Positions 1 through 6,867 of a DNA stretch of 64,000 nt are shown one piece after another. The stretch is from Ferrimicrobium acidiphilum DSM 19497 (lineage in GTDB: Bacteria > Actinomycetota > Acidimicrobiia > Acidimicrobiales > Acidimicrobiaceae), in NCBI RefSeq assembly GCF_000949255.1, contig NZ_JXUW01000004.1, forward strand, positions 1 through 64,000, in the 5' to 3' direction. Position numbers and translations under genes: made by a program. The first letter of the stretch is position 1; every line of letters starts with the position of its first letter. The notes below the pieces were generated by a model, which was not told where the DNA came from, ran no database searches, and worked only from the letters and a program-made list of their open reading frames with translations.

Positions 1-475
1 GCCAGCATCTTGGAGAACCTTCTCGAGGCGTTGGATCTCCCTCGCCCTGGCATCGACCTGGGTCTTGCGATATCGCGTCAACTCACGAAGTTCACGGATC
101 TCAGGTGGAGGCACAAGCTTGGTCGTACCATGCCATGGGCTGCGACATCTGCGAGCCACTCGGCATCCGAGAGATCCGTCTTTCTGCCAGGTACGTTCTT
201 CACATGTTGTGCGTTACAGAGCCAGAGTTCGGGGGAAGAGTCCCTCCAATGCGTAGTACACCGGCTTCCAATACACTCCGGTCGCCTCCATCACCACGGT
301 TGACACTCCAGCATCGACGAGGAACCGGGCCAAGTCCTCTAATCCTTTTGCGTGTCGTGTTGAACGTCTCCTTGGAAAGGGTAACCATGCCATCTGGCTC
401 TCGAACTCGCGTGCACGCAACGACGGTGTCACGGTGGACGTCAAGGCCACCCACTTTATCTGCTATCTCCTTCAA
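1..475 (-). pseudogene. IS110-family transposase remnant, frameshifted and cut by the window edge
   Basis: The minus strand encodes the N-terminal DEDD-type catalytic part of an IS110-family transposase, split over several reading frames. It begins at 475 with MKEIADKVGGLDVHRDTVVA (first Asp). It continues in another frame with DAGVSTVVMEATGVYWKPV (Glu motif), then in a third with KTDLSDAEWLADVAAHG (Asp-Asp motif). After a further shift comes IRELRELTRYRKTQVDA before the left edge. At least three frameshifts are needed to join these blocks, so the gene is dead. A GAAGGAG ribosome site precedes the start. The C-terminal Ser-containing transposase domain would lie outside the window. Family assignment rests on motif order and wording and is firm; the element ends were not located. 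Confidence 0.8.
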
Positions 476-740
476 CTAACAACCACCTCCTTGGTGTTTC
501 AAGGGGCCGTCTCGCCAGGGGGACTACAAGAAAGCGAAATCTAAAGTTCGTGCTCGAGGCGACAATAATTAGTCCTCCTGATTCCCCGCATCAGACTAAA
601 GGCGCGCAACCAAGGCTGCAAGAAACGTTCGATGACTCACGAGACGGTCCACTACAAGCATTACATGCATTTGTGGTGTTCGCTAGTTCATCAGGACTAA
701 AGTCGGATCGCCTCTCACTGCCAGAGAGAATCTACCTCAC

Positions 741-1157
741 CTAACTGTCGCTAACGGAGGTGCCAGGTGGATAGAGCCGGAAGCCCGACTCCGCCTTATG
801 GGACAGAGAGCGATAGAAGGCTTCGGCGGTATCGGTAATGAGATCGACTCTCGTAGCCCCAAGCAACGGGAACGCGTAGGATATGATCCCCTTGGCGGCA
901 CCGAGTCTGCGATAGGTCTGTTCGACGACGAGAAGTGACAGGTGTGCCTGTATTGCTCTATCCGTTTGGAAGTAAGCGAACCCAATGATATGGCTGGAGG
1001 TAGTGGCAACTACGGCCACAACTCCGGGCGCGGTGAAGACTTTTCGCGCTCGATCTCTGTCGTCGGCATAGGAGATCCAACCTTCTTGACGACACAAAGC
1101 AAGCACCCCATCGAGATCGCCTTCTTGGTATGCTCTGAACTCGATAGGACTCCGCAC
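741..1157 (-). CDS. GNAT-family N-acetyltransferase
   Basis: A 138-residue protein with the layout of a small GNAT acetyltransferase, which would move an acetyl group from acetyl-CoA to an amine. It starts with FRAYQEGDLDGVLALCRQ (beta1-alpha1), has a central strand GVVAVVATTSSHIIGFAYF, and then LSLLVVEQTYRRLGAAKGII, where RRLGAA is the weak equivalent of the acetyl-CoA loop Q/RxxGxG/A. The C-terminal half carries the late strand and tyrosine-helix region AEAFYRSL. It starts at GTG. It stands alone between the IS110 remnant and an empty stretch, with no operon partner. The substrate cannot be read from the sequence. Confidence 0.7.
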   Translation of the reverse strand: MRSPIEFRAYQEGDLDGVLALCRQEGWISYADDRDRARKVFTAPGVVAVVATTSSHIIGFAYFQTDRAIQAHLSLLVVEQTYRRLGAAKGIISYAFPLLGATRVDLITDTAEAFYRSLSHKAESGFRLYPPGTSVSDS

Positions 1158-1668
1158 GCAATCAGGCTAGCTGGCCATCCAAAATAGGTTGCATCCCAGC
1201 TATCGTTCTGCGGGTTTCGTCCGATTCAACCTGTTAGCTCCGGCTCTAAGTCTCATTGTACAGCATAAAGTGACAGGGATCGTTGTTTATATATGCCAGC
1301 TGTCCGATTGATTTGGATGTGCAATTGGAGAGGTATACACGGCTAGCTGGATCTTTATGTCTGTCAGCTTGGCCCGAGGTAAGTCAATACGACCGTGAAG
1401 CTGGTCGACGTTGTCAGATACCGGTGGCCGGATTCTCGCCGGGTGTCATCGCCCATGAACTGCGAGAGTAGACGTTCCAGTTGTTGCACGCGAGTGTTGC
1501 AACGCGCGTCGCTTTGCGGGGCGGCAATCAGGTCAGCCTTGAGCAACGATTGGCTGACTGTGGTCGCTTGGCGAGGGTGTGCAATTCGTTAAAGAAGATC
1601 GCGGTGACTGTTGCGGAAGTTGCATGTCCGACCCCACCTTTACAGACGGGGCTCGTACTCTAGTTTGG
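1158..1668. other. Gene-poor stretch with a possible decayed ORF
   Basis: About 510 bases with no convincing intact gene. The minus strand around 1372-1600 can be read as a short peptide containing LLKADLIAA and NTRVQQLERLLSQ, described separately. The right end (from about 1629) carries one copy of an imperfect direct repeat that recurs near 3486. Nothing else could be recognised. Confidence 0.4.
1372..1600 (-). pseudogene. Possible remnant of a DUF6262-like (recombinase-associated) protein
   Basis: The minus-strand translation gives VSQSLLKADLIAAPQSDAR followed by NTRVQQLERLLSQFMGDDTRRESG. From memory this resembles the coiled-coil C-terminal part of DUF6262-type proteins carried next to tyrosine recombinases in actinobacterial mobile elements, where RVQQLE...LGE..WRESG is typical. 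There is no start codon with a ribosome site, and the reading dissolves into low-information sequence afterwards, so if real it is a fragment. The similarity is recalled, not computed, and could be chance. Confidence 0.25.
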
Positions 1669-1674
1669 TCAAGA
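1629..1674 (+). repeat. Imperfect ~45-bp direct repeat, left copy
   Basis: The stretch beginning CGACCCCACCTTTACAGACG and ending GTTTGGTCAA recurs in the same orientation at 3485-3529 with about 35 of 45 positions identical by eye; most differences are transitions. The copies bracket the MFS gene and the truncated HNH gene. This copy also contains the stop codon of the MFS gene. Confidence 0.5.
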
Positions 1675-2901
1675 ACTCGTGAGCGGCGTGCGGGGGAGGT
1701 TCCAAACCGATCTCACCGACAGGATAACGATAGCTGAGAACACGGTATACACCGCTCCAATGGTAAAGAGCGCTAGCAGTGAGAGAAGGTGCGCGAGCGG
1801 CACGGCCAGCACGTAACCGACAGGCAAAAGACCAACTGACGCCAGGTAATCAAAACTCGAAACTCTAGAGATCACCTCCTTCGGAACGTGGGCCTGAACC
1901 GAGAACGAATACAGAGCGCCTGAATACTCCAGGCCAGCCCCAGCCAATAGCGATGCCAGCGCAACCCATTCCAGGCTGAGATGTAGTCCCAGTGTTGCAG
2001 GGAAGGGGGCCATGAGAACCAAGCTGCCAACGGCAACTCGTAAGGGATGCTTCGCTAAACTCCGGAAGGCCACGACCCCTCCAATCACTCCTCCAACAGC
2101 GAGTGCAGCGAGAATAGCTGCCCATCCTGGGGCCCCATGGTAGTACTCTTTGGCAAGGAGTGGGCCCAACACGATAATCGGCGCATAGGTCACCACATGC
2201 CAGATCGCGAACTGTAGATCGATGCTCCAGATCCACGGCCGTGATGAAAAGGCGGACCATCCTTCTTTCAGATCTCTGAACACCCCGGTTCTTGTGGGCT
2301 GCGACACGCTCGTGGACACGTCGGTTGATTTAGTAGCAGCAAAGATGTAGCTCGCGATTAGAGGAAGGAATCCAGCGATGAGGATGGCCAATGGAGGGGA
2401 GGTCAGTGCTACTAGCACTGCTGCAATCAGCGGACCCATAATGCTAGCAAGGTTCCGATAGATGCTCCGTGCAGCATTAACCGATTGGCGTAAGTCCCCG
2501 TAGACGTTTGCCTGCACCCAACCATCCATTGACACTCCGAAAAGTGCTGAACCAACGCCGATGATTCCACCGGCCCCTACGTAGGGCCAAATGTTGCGCA
2601 AACCAAAGTGGCCAAACAGGCCGAGCGCAATATAGGCAATCCCGGTCATTAGATCCGCCAACACTAGCAAACGTGCACGCGACACTCGGTCAGCGATTAT
2701 CCCGGCCCCTAGCAGTCCCGCTACCAAGGTGATCGCCTCGCCGCCGAGTACTAGTCCGAGATCGGCAGCCGAATGAAAGATGTCGAGCATCATGAAACTG
2801 AGCGCAACTGGGACCATTGCGAAGCCAAGGTTAGCCAGAGCACGAGCGATCAGAAATCTTCGCAGCAACGTGTTTTCAAATAGCTTGCGAATGGATTCCA
2901 T
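1669..2901 (-). CDS. MFS transporter (EntS/multidrug exporter-like)
   Basis: A roughly 410-residue, very hydrophobic protein with about twelve membrane spans. It resembles the MFS_3/EntS-type exporters often annotated as macrolide or enterobactin efflux proteins. The N-terminus LFENTLLRRFLIARALANLG followed by a first span is typical. Between spans 2 and 3 there is GIIADRVSRARLLVLADLM, matching the MFS loop motif GxxaDRxxRrr. A central loop near residue 200 (TKSTDVSTSVSQPTRTG) separates the halves. The ATG at 2901 was preferred to the TTG at 2946 because family members begin this close to the first span. The substrate is unknown. Its upstream end abuts the truncated HNH gene on the opposite strand. 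Confidence 0.8.
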   Translation of the reverse strand: MESIRKLFENTLLRRFLIARALANLGFAMVPVALSFMMLDIFHSAADLGLVLGGEAITLVAGLLGAGIIADRVSRARLLVLADLMTGIAYIALGLFGHFGLRNIWPYVGAGGIIGVGSALFGVSMDGWVQANVYGDLRQSVNAARSIYRNLASIMGPLIAAVLVALTSPPLAILIAGFLPLIASYIFAATKSTDVSTSVSQPTRTGVFRDLKEGWSAFSSRPWIWSIDLQFAIWHVVTYAPIIVLGPLLAKEYYHGAPGWAAILAALAVGGVIGGVVAFRSLAKHPLRVAVGSLVLMAPFPATLGLHLSLEWVALASLLAGAGLEYSGALYSFSVQAHVPKEVISRVSSFDYLASVGLLPVGYVLAVPLAHLLSLLALFTIGAVYTVFSAIVILSVRSVWNLPRTPLTSS

Positions 2902-2950
2902 CCCGATTAGCCTACTTTGTCGGGATTGCGGGGACTTAGGATTCAAGTGG

Positions 2951-3574
2951 GGAATCTACCTGCCCATCTACCCGGTCTATGTCGAAGCCGAAGACCGATC
3001 ACGTCATGAGTTCGCCATAGCGGTGGACGAAAACCTACATGGACTTGACCTTGGTTCGATTGATGACTTTCGACGTGAGTACCGTGTGAGTGTGACCAAG
3101 ATCCGATTGCACCAGCCATCCTTTCGATCACGAGTCCTACACGCCTATAACTCGACATGCGCAATTTGTAGACTCCATCACCCAGAACTACTCGATGCTG
3201 CTCATATTCTTCCAGATGTTCATCCGCGTGGAGCCCCGGTTGTACCCAACGGAATTACATTATGCAAACTCCATCATGCCGCCTTTGACCGCAACCTATT
3301 GGGGATTCGCCCCGACTTTGTTGTCGAGATAAGATCAGAACTCCTTCGCGAGATCGATGGCCCAATGCTCCAACACGACATCAAGGAGATGAACGGCACT
3401 CAGCTAGAGCTTCCCGGGGAGCGGGCTTCACGTCCGGACACGGCCCGTCTTGAAGAGCGATACCAGGAGCTTATAGAGGTCGCTCGACCCCGCCCTTACA
3501 GACAGGGCTTACGCTCCCGTTTGGTCAACGACAATACGACAGACGCATTAGGGCCAGCATGCTCTATGGGTTAG
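2951..3574 (+). pseudogene. 5'-truncated HNH endonuclease
   Basis: The C-terminal half of a putative restriction-type HNH endonuclease. Recognisable sequence starts near 2951 (LPIYPVYVEAEDRSRHEF) and holds a full HNH core: AYNSTCAICRLHHPELLDAAH, then HILPD, then NGITLCKLHHAAFDRNLLGI. The family tail GPMLQHDIKEMNG and RPDTARLEERYQEL follows. Family members normally have another 130 or so residues before this point. Here the open frame simply reads back through the antisense of the MFS start, so the 5' end has been lost. The Cys and His residues of the nuclease are intact, but no ribosome site or sensible start was seen. It probably reflects a deletion at an island boundary. Confidence 0.65.
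3485..3530 (+). repeat. Imperfect ~45-bp direct repeat, right copy
   Basis: Starts CGACCCCGCCCTTACAGACA and ends GTTTGGTCAA. It pairs with the copy at 1629-1674 in direct orientation and lies just past the end of recognisable HNH homology, so the last 30 or so codons of that open frame are read through the repeat. It may be an attachment-site-like scar or a leftover of a local duplication. Confidence 0.5.
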
Positions 3575-3592
3575 ATCGCTGTCTGACCCAAG

Positions 3593-4210
3593 TCAGGCAG
3601 ACGAGGTTCGCTGCCGACTAGCAGCATCCGAGGCTGGGTTAGAGTAGGTTACTCGATCATCGGTTAATTTCCATTCCAGCCTGATCAGCCCGTAAACCCA
3701 AGAGTCAGATACCTCGCCGTTCACAATGCAGTCTTCCCGGAGAGTTCCTTCAAGCACAAACCCGAGCTTCTCCAGTACACGGGCGGATGCCATATTGCGC
3801 GTATCGACCTCGGCCTGCACGCGATTCAGGTTCAGGGTGTCGAAGGCCCACAGCAACAGTTTGTGCGCAGCCTCGGTGGCATAACCGTGACCCCAAGCAG
3901 TATCGAAGTAACAGTAGCCGAGCGATGCACTCCGGAAGTCTGGATTCCATCCATGCAGACTGCACCAACCGATGAATGCGCCGTCAGAGGCGAGTTCCAC
4001 CGCCAGCCGCACTCCGGTGGCCTCTTCGGCCTTCTGGCGGGAGGCAGTGATGAACTTCTCAGCGCGGCTACGATCGTTCCACGCAGGTCCGTCCCAGAAG
4101 CGGAGAACCTTTGCGTTGCTGTGTAGTGCGAAGAGGTCGTCTGCATCAGCGTCGTCGAAGGGGCGGAGTCGCAGTCGCACAGTCTCCAATGTGGGGGTGA
4201 GTAGTGGCAT
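3593..4210 (-). CDS. RimJ/RimL-type GNAT acetyltransferase
   Basis: A roughly 205-residue GNAT protein of the RimJ/RimL ribosomal-protein or small-molecule acetyltransferase type. It opens with LETVRLRLRPFDDADADDLF, a hallmark of the group. It then has FIGWCSLHGWNPDFRSASLG and YCYFDTAWGHGYATEAAHKL, where WGHGYATEA is the acetyl-CoA loop, and ends with VEVDTRNMASARVLEKLGF-type sequence (here AEVDTRNMASARVLEKLGF) and EGTLREDCIVNG. An AAGGAG site sits before the ATGs at 4219 and 4210; 4210 has the better spacing (about 9 bases). The tail beyond LIRLEW is polar and family-variable. It stands alone, and the substrate cannot be inferred. Confidence 0.85.
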   Translation of the reverse strand: MPLLTPTLETVRLRLRPFDDADADDLFALHSNAKVLRFWDGPAWNDRSRAEKFITASRQKAEEATGVRLAVELASDGAFIGWCSLHGWNPDFRSASLGYCYFDTAWGHGYATEAAHKLLLWAFDTLNLNRVQAEVDTRNMASARVLEKLGFVLEGTLREDCIVNGEVSDSWVYGLIRLEWKLTDDRVTYSNPASDAASRQRTSSA

Positions 4211-4323
4211 CGGTGACATACTCCTTCTATAACTCTTTGACACCCAACAATTTTCGGAGTTTGTTCTTGTAAGACATTTATCCAGCTGCCGGAGGCAAAT
4301 CCTATTTACTCGAGGCAAAGTAG

Positions 4324-4509
4324 GTGAGTGCACCAACTTCAAATTCCAATGATACCAAGAACGCTGACCTGCGGCGGTTCATCGACAGCGTATTGCTACC
4401 GAGCGTCGCGCATGAGGAGGAGACCAGAGAGCGGATCGAATACAGCATTTCTATGGGAAACTTTCGGAGTGATTTCCATCAATCGTACAAATCGATACCG
4501 GCGAGATGA
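4324..4509 (+). CDS. Small hypothetical ORF
   Basis: A 61-residue frame starting at GTG with polar, codon-like composition (DLRRFIDSVLLPSVAHEEET). No domain was recognised and the ribosome site is weak (GAGGC about 10 bases upstream). It overlaps the next small ORF by four bases in an ATGA arrangement, which hints at coupled genes or one gene broken by a frameshift. It lies in a degraded region, so it may be only a fragment. Confidence 0.25.
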   Translation: MSAPTSNSNDTKNADLRRFIDSVLLPSVAHEEETRERIEYSISMGNFRSDFHQSYKSIPAR

Positions 4510-4802
4510 TGGGAGTGGAGATGCTCACCAGGTCTTGTGGTGACGTTGCCGAACCTCCTGATCGTTGGCTTGCAACTGCCCAATCGGTTGATATGGGGTC
4601 TACATTAGAAATCGTGATTACGGTTCATGCCTTGAAACAGGCCATCAACAACCCACAACTGTGGAACGCGGCCATGAACCTTGGGCCGCAAGCGCTCACC
4701 TACAAGTACACTGAAACCGTGATAGAGCGCAGTCAATTCTCAGCGGCTTTTCGTCGGGCTAATCAAGTGCCACAGCGCACACAGAATGCGCTCGGACGCT
4801 GA
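4506..4802 (+). CDS. Hypothetical ORF of unknown function
   Basis: A 98-residue frame overlapping the previous one by ATGA. The middle reads MGSTLEIVITVHALKQAINN and LWNAAMNLGPQALTYKYTET, with a plausible helix-rich pattern. The tail FRRANQVPQRTQNALGR is basic. I do not recognise it. It may be an isolated gene, the rear half of a gene with 4324-4509, or a pseudogene fragment. Confidence 0.3.
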   Translation: MMGVEMLTRSCGDVAEPPDRWLATAQSVDMGSTLEIVITVHALKQAINNPQLWNAAMNLGPQALTYKYTETVIERSQFSAAFRRANQVPQRTQNALGR

Positions 4803-4871
4803 AAATGCTGGACTGAATTGACCCCTTGTTGCATCATGCACGGTTCGTGATTACGAAATTGTCCGGAAGGA

Positions 4872-5012
4872 ATGGTATCGTTATACAAGGCATTCCAGGT
4901 GGACGAAAACGGCGTTGAATGGCAAATGGTGGATCTGGCTGTGGCATCTCCTCTTGACCTCGGACCGAACACCGTTCTAGCCATCTTTCAGTATTGGGTG
5001 TGCACCAATTAG
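4872..5012 (+). CDS. Possible 46-residue small protein
   Basis: ATG at 4872 opens MVSLYKAFQVDENGVEWQMV and continues to a TAG at 5010-5012. A GGAAGG run lies immediately upstream of the start, closer than usual. The product is acidic at first and hydrophobic at the end (VLAIFQYWVC). There is no known family. It could be a chance frame in a decaying region. Confidence 0.2.
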   Translation: MVSLYKAFQVDENGVEWQMVDLAVASPLDLGPNTVLAIFQYWVCTN

Positions 5013-5263
5013 CAGAGTGCTCCCGAGTCTGACCCAGCCATGTTATATCAGAAGTACCGCGGATGTTGAAACCCTAGCCGTTGGTGCAAGATCCATGACG
5101 ACTAGACCGCTGGTGTCGCCTTCAACAGGTGCTTCGACGACTTCCGCCTGAGCCAAACTGAGCAGATCTACCGCAACGGTAAAGGATGCGATCAAGAGCT
5201 GACCACATCGTTGGTTTTTCCCGGTTTGAGATTCATTTCAAGTTGCCAAAGGGAGGAGGAAGC

Positions 5264-5335
5264 ATGCTGCGCACATCAATTGACGTTGCCATTGTGGTCA
5301 TCTTGATCATCGTTATCATTTCGTTGGTCCACTAA
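5264..5335 (+). CDS. 24-residue small hydrophobic membrane peptide
   Basis: A GGGAGGAGGAAGC run, the strongest Shine-Dalgarno in this region, stands directly before an ATG at 5264. The encoded peptide MLRTSIDVAIVVILIIVIIS ends LVH and stops at TAA. It is a single transmembrane helix with a short charged N-terminus, like small regulatory or toxin-like membrane peptides (for example type I toxins). The family cannot be assigned. The strong ribosome site against an otherwise decayed background is why it is kept. No antisense RNA promoter was identified. Confidence 0.4.
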   Translation: MLRTSIDVAIVVILIIVIISLVH

Positions 5336-5525
5336 CTTTTCATTGTTATAAGACCGCCGATTTCATGGCTGATGGCAGTTTGAGCCAACCCGAATCGTCC
5401 CAAGTGATTAGCAGTGTCGCTGAGGATCGGGTGAAGGAGTGTCTTGGCATCACGCATAGCGCGGCAAGGAAGAATTATGACAACGGGGTACTCTTGCTCG
5501 GGCGTTCACGCATGCCTATTAAGTT

Positions 5526-5551
5526 GGGCTCTATTGACATTCATGTGGATA
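5526..5551 (+). repeat. ISL3 left terminal inverted repeat
   Basis: 26 bases starting GGGCTCTATTGACATTCATG, exactly the reverse complement of 6936-6961. The stop codon of the transposase lies inside it. Confidence 0.9.
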
Positions 5552-6801
5552 AACTCGCCCTTTCATAGGGTAACTTCAAGTCAATCGGTCCACAAGCTAG
5601 CATCACCAGTGCGAGGGTAGCCTTGGCGGAGTGAAACCCATACGAGCGGGCAATGATGGAGCGAACTTTGGTGTTGAGTCCCTCGACCCTTCCATTGGAT
5701 ACCCCAAGTCTGATGGAGGCAAGTATCCCGTCTCGATGAGTTCGGATGGTCTTTGAGAGTCGGATGAAACTCGATAGTCGTGAGCGTGAGGCTCGCTTGC
5801 ACCAGTGATCGAGCATCTCATTCACCTCGTCGATCTCGAGGTCACCAGCAAAGATCGCCCGTAAGGACTCCTTCATCTCATAAGCTCGCCATAGGGCTCC
5901 CCCTCGTTGTTTGATGGCTAAGAGGGCTAGTCCTTGACGCTTGGTTAGGGTTCCTGGATTCTTCAACAGTGCCCACCGTGCCCCGGCGAACTTACGGGCA
6001 AAGGTAGGAGAGGGAAGCTTTCTCATCGTCCCGCCAGAGATCCTTGCGTACCTCCTCTAGGGCCTCGGTTCCCAACTTAACCACATGAAATGGATCGAGA
6101 CAGATTTGGACGTTAGGTGCCTTCTCGCGGAAGGCCTTGGCAAAGGCTGGACCGAGATCCATGGTGGCTGCTTTGATCTTGGCAATCCGTTCTTCACCCA
6201 GGTCATCGAAGAATTCATCTAGGCTCTTGGCACTTTTCCCCTCTGCCCCGTAGACGATCTTGCCCGTCTCGTGATTGGTGACAAGCGTTAAGTAGTTGTG
6301 GTGTTTGCGATAACTGATCTCGTCAACCCCGAGAATGAAGAGGTCATCAAGACGGTTGGGATCGAGCTCTTCAGTGACGACTCGTTCACAGATCGTTCCT
6401 ACCGTACGCCAGGCGACTCTGAGCAGTTTTGTCACCGTGGTCTTATCCATCTTGGCACATGCCCAAGCTACCAGGTGTTCGAAGTCCCTCGTAAACCGCG
6501 ACTCCCCAACTGGTCGGGCAAATGGTACTGCCTCAGTGATCACCCCGTGGGTTGGACACCGGAGTCGTCTCAGCTGGCACGAGAGCCACGTCTGGTGAAT
6601 CCCGATGTCGAGGTGTCTCCATCGGGAGTCGAGCGTTCTCGTGTCATAACAGGACCGGGTCGTATAGGAGCACTTAGGGCATACCAACCGCGATCGGGTA
6701 AGCCTGAGCTTTACCAGCAGTTCGTGTGGACGAACTAAAACCTCGATGACGGTGACACTGCGAAGGCCCAGCATCTGCTTAACTAGAGAGGTAGCGCGCA
6801 C
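5541..6801 (-). pseudogene. ISL3-family transposase with one frameshift
   Basis: The N-terminal frame (GTG at 6801, AAGGAG site 9 bases upstream) gives about 269 residues. It has the ISL3 zinc-finger region CPKC...RLRCPTHG and the catalytic DDE_Tnp_ISL3 start LFILGVDEISYRKHHNYLTL, followed by ATMDLGPAFAKAFREKAPN and LDPFHVVKL. The remainder (KLPSPTFARKFAGARWALLK... NGRVEGLNTKVRSIIARSYG, with the final catalytic Glu in RVEGLN) is in a different frame that overlaps at 5992-6026. One base change near 6020 rejoins DLWRD to RKLPSPTF. No slippery heptamer is visible there, so a disabling mutation is likelier than programmed frameshifting. Confidence 0.85.
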
Positions 6802-6867
6802 GGTTCTGAACTCCTTTTTGATGGGTTTCCAACACCAAATTTAGAGCTCAGAAACCGTGTGCGTTTC

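Larger units (their letters stand above)
4803..5340. other. Gene-poor stretch with two very short ORFs
   Basis: About 540 bases between the orphan ORFs and the ISL3 element. It contains two small reading frames listed separately (4872-5012 and 5264-5335). The rest, about 5013-5250, shows only short broken frames on both strands and no recognisable protein, RNA or repeat. Confidence 0.4.

Noticed and set aside
105-479. Open frame on the plus strand of 124 residues
   Set aside because: It is the antisense of the IS110 transposase remnant, whose motifs on the minus strand are clear.
550-744. 64-residue plus-strand frame
   Set aside because: No ribosome site, no recognisable composition, and it lies in the flank of a dead IS110 copy.
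5365-5568. 67-residue plus-strand frame ending GSIDIHVDKLALS
   Set aside because: Its last ~14 codons are the left inverted repeat of the ISL3 element and the rest matches nothing. It has no ribosome site.
6000-6030. Programmed frameshift in the ISL3 transposase
   Set aside because: No slippery heptamer or downstream pseudoknot-like structure was seen at the overlap, and ISL3 elements normally use one frame.
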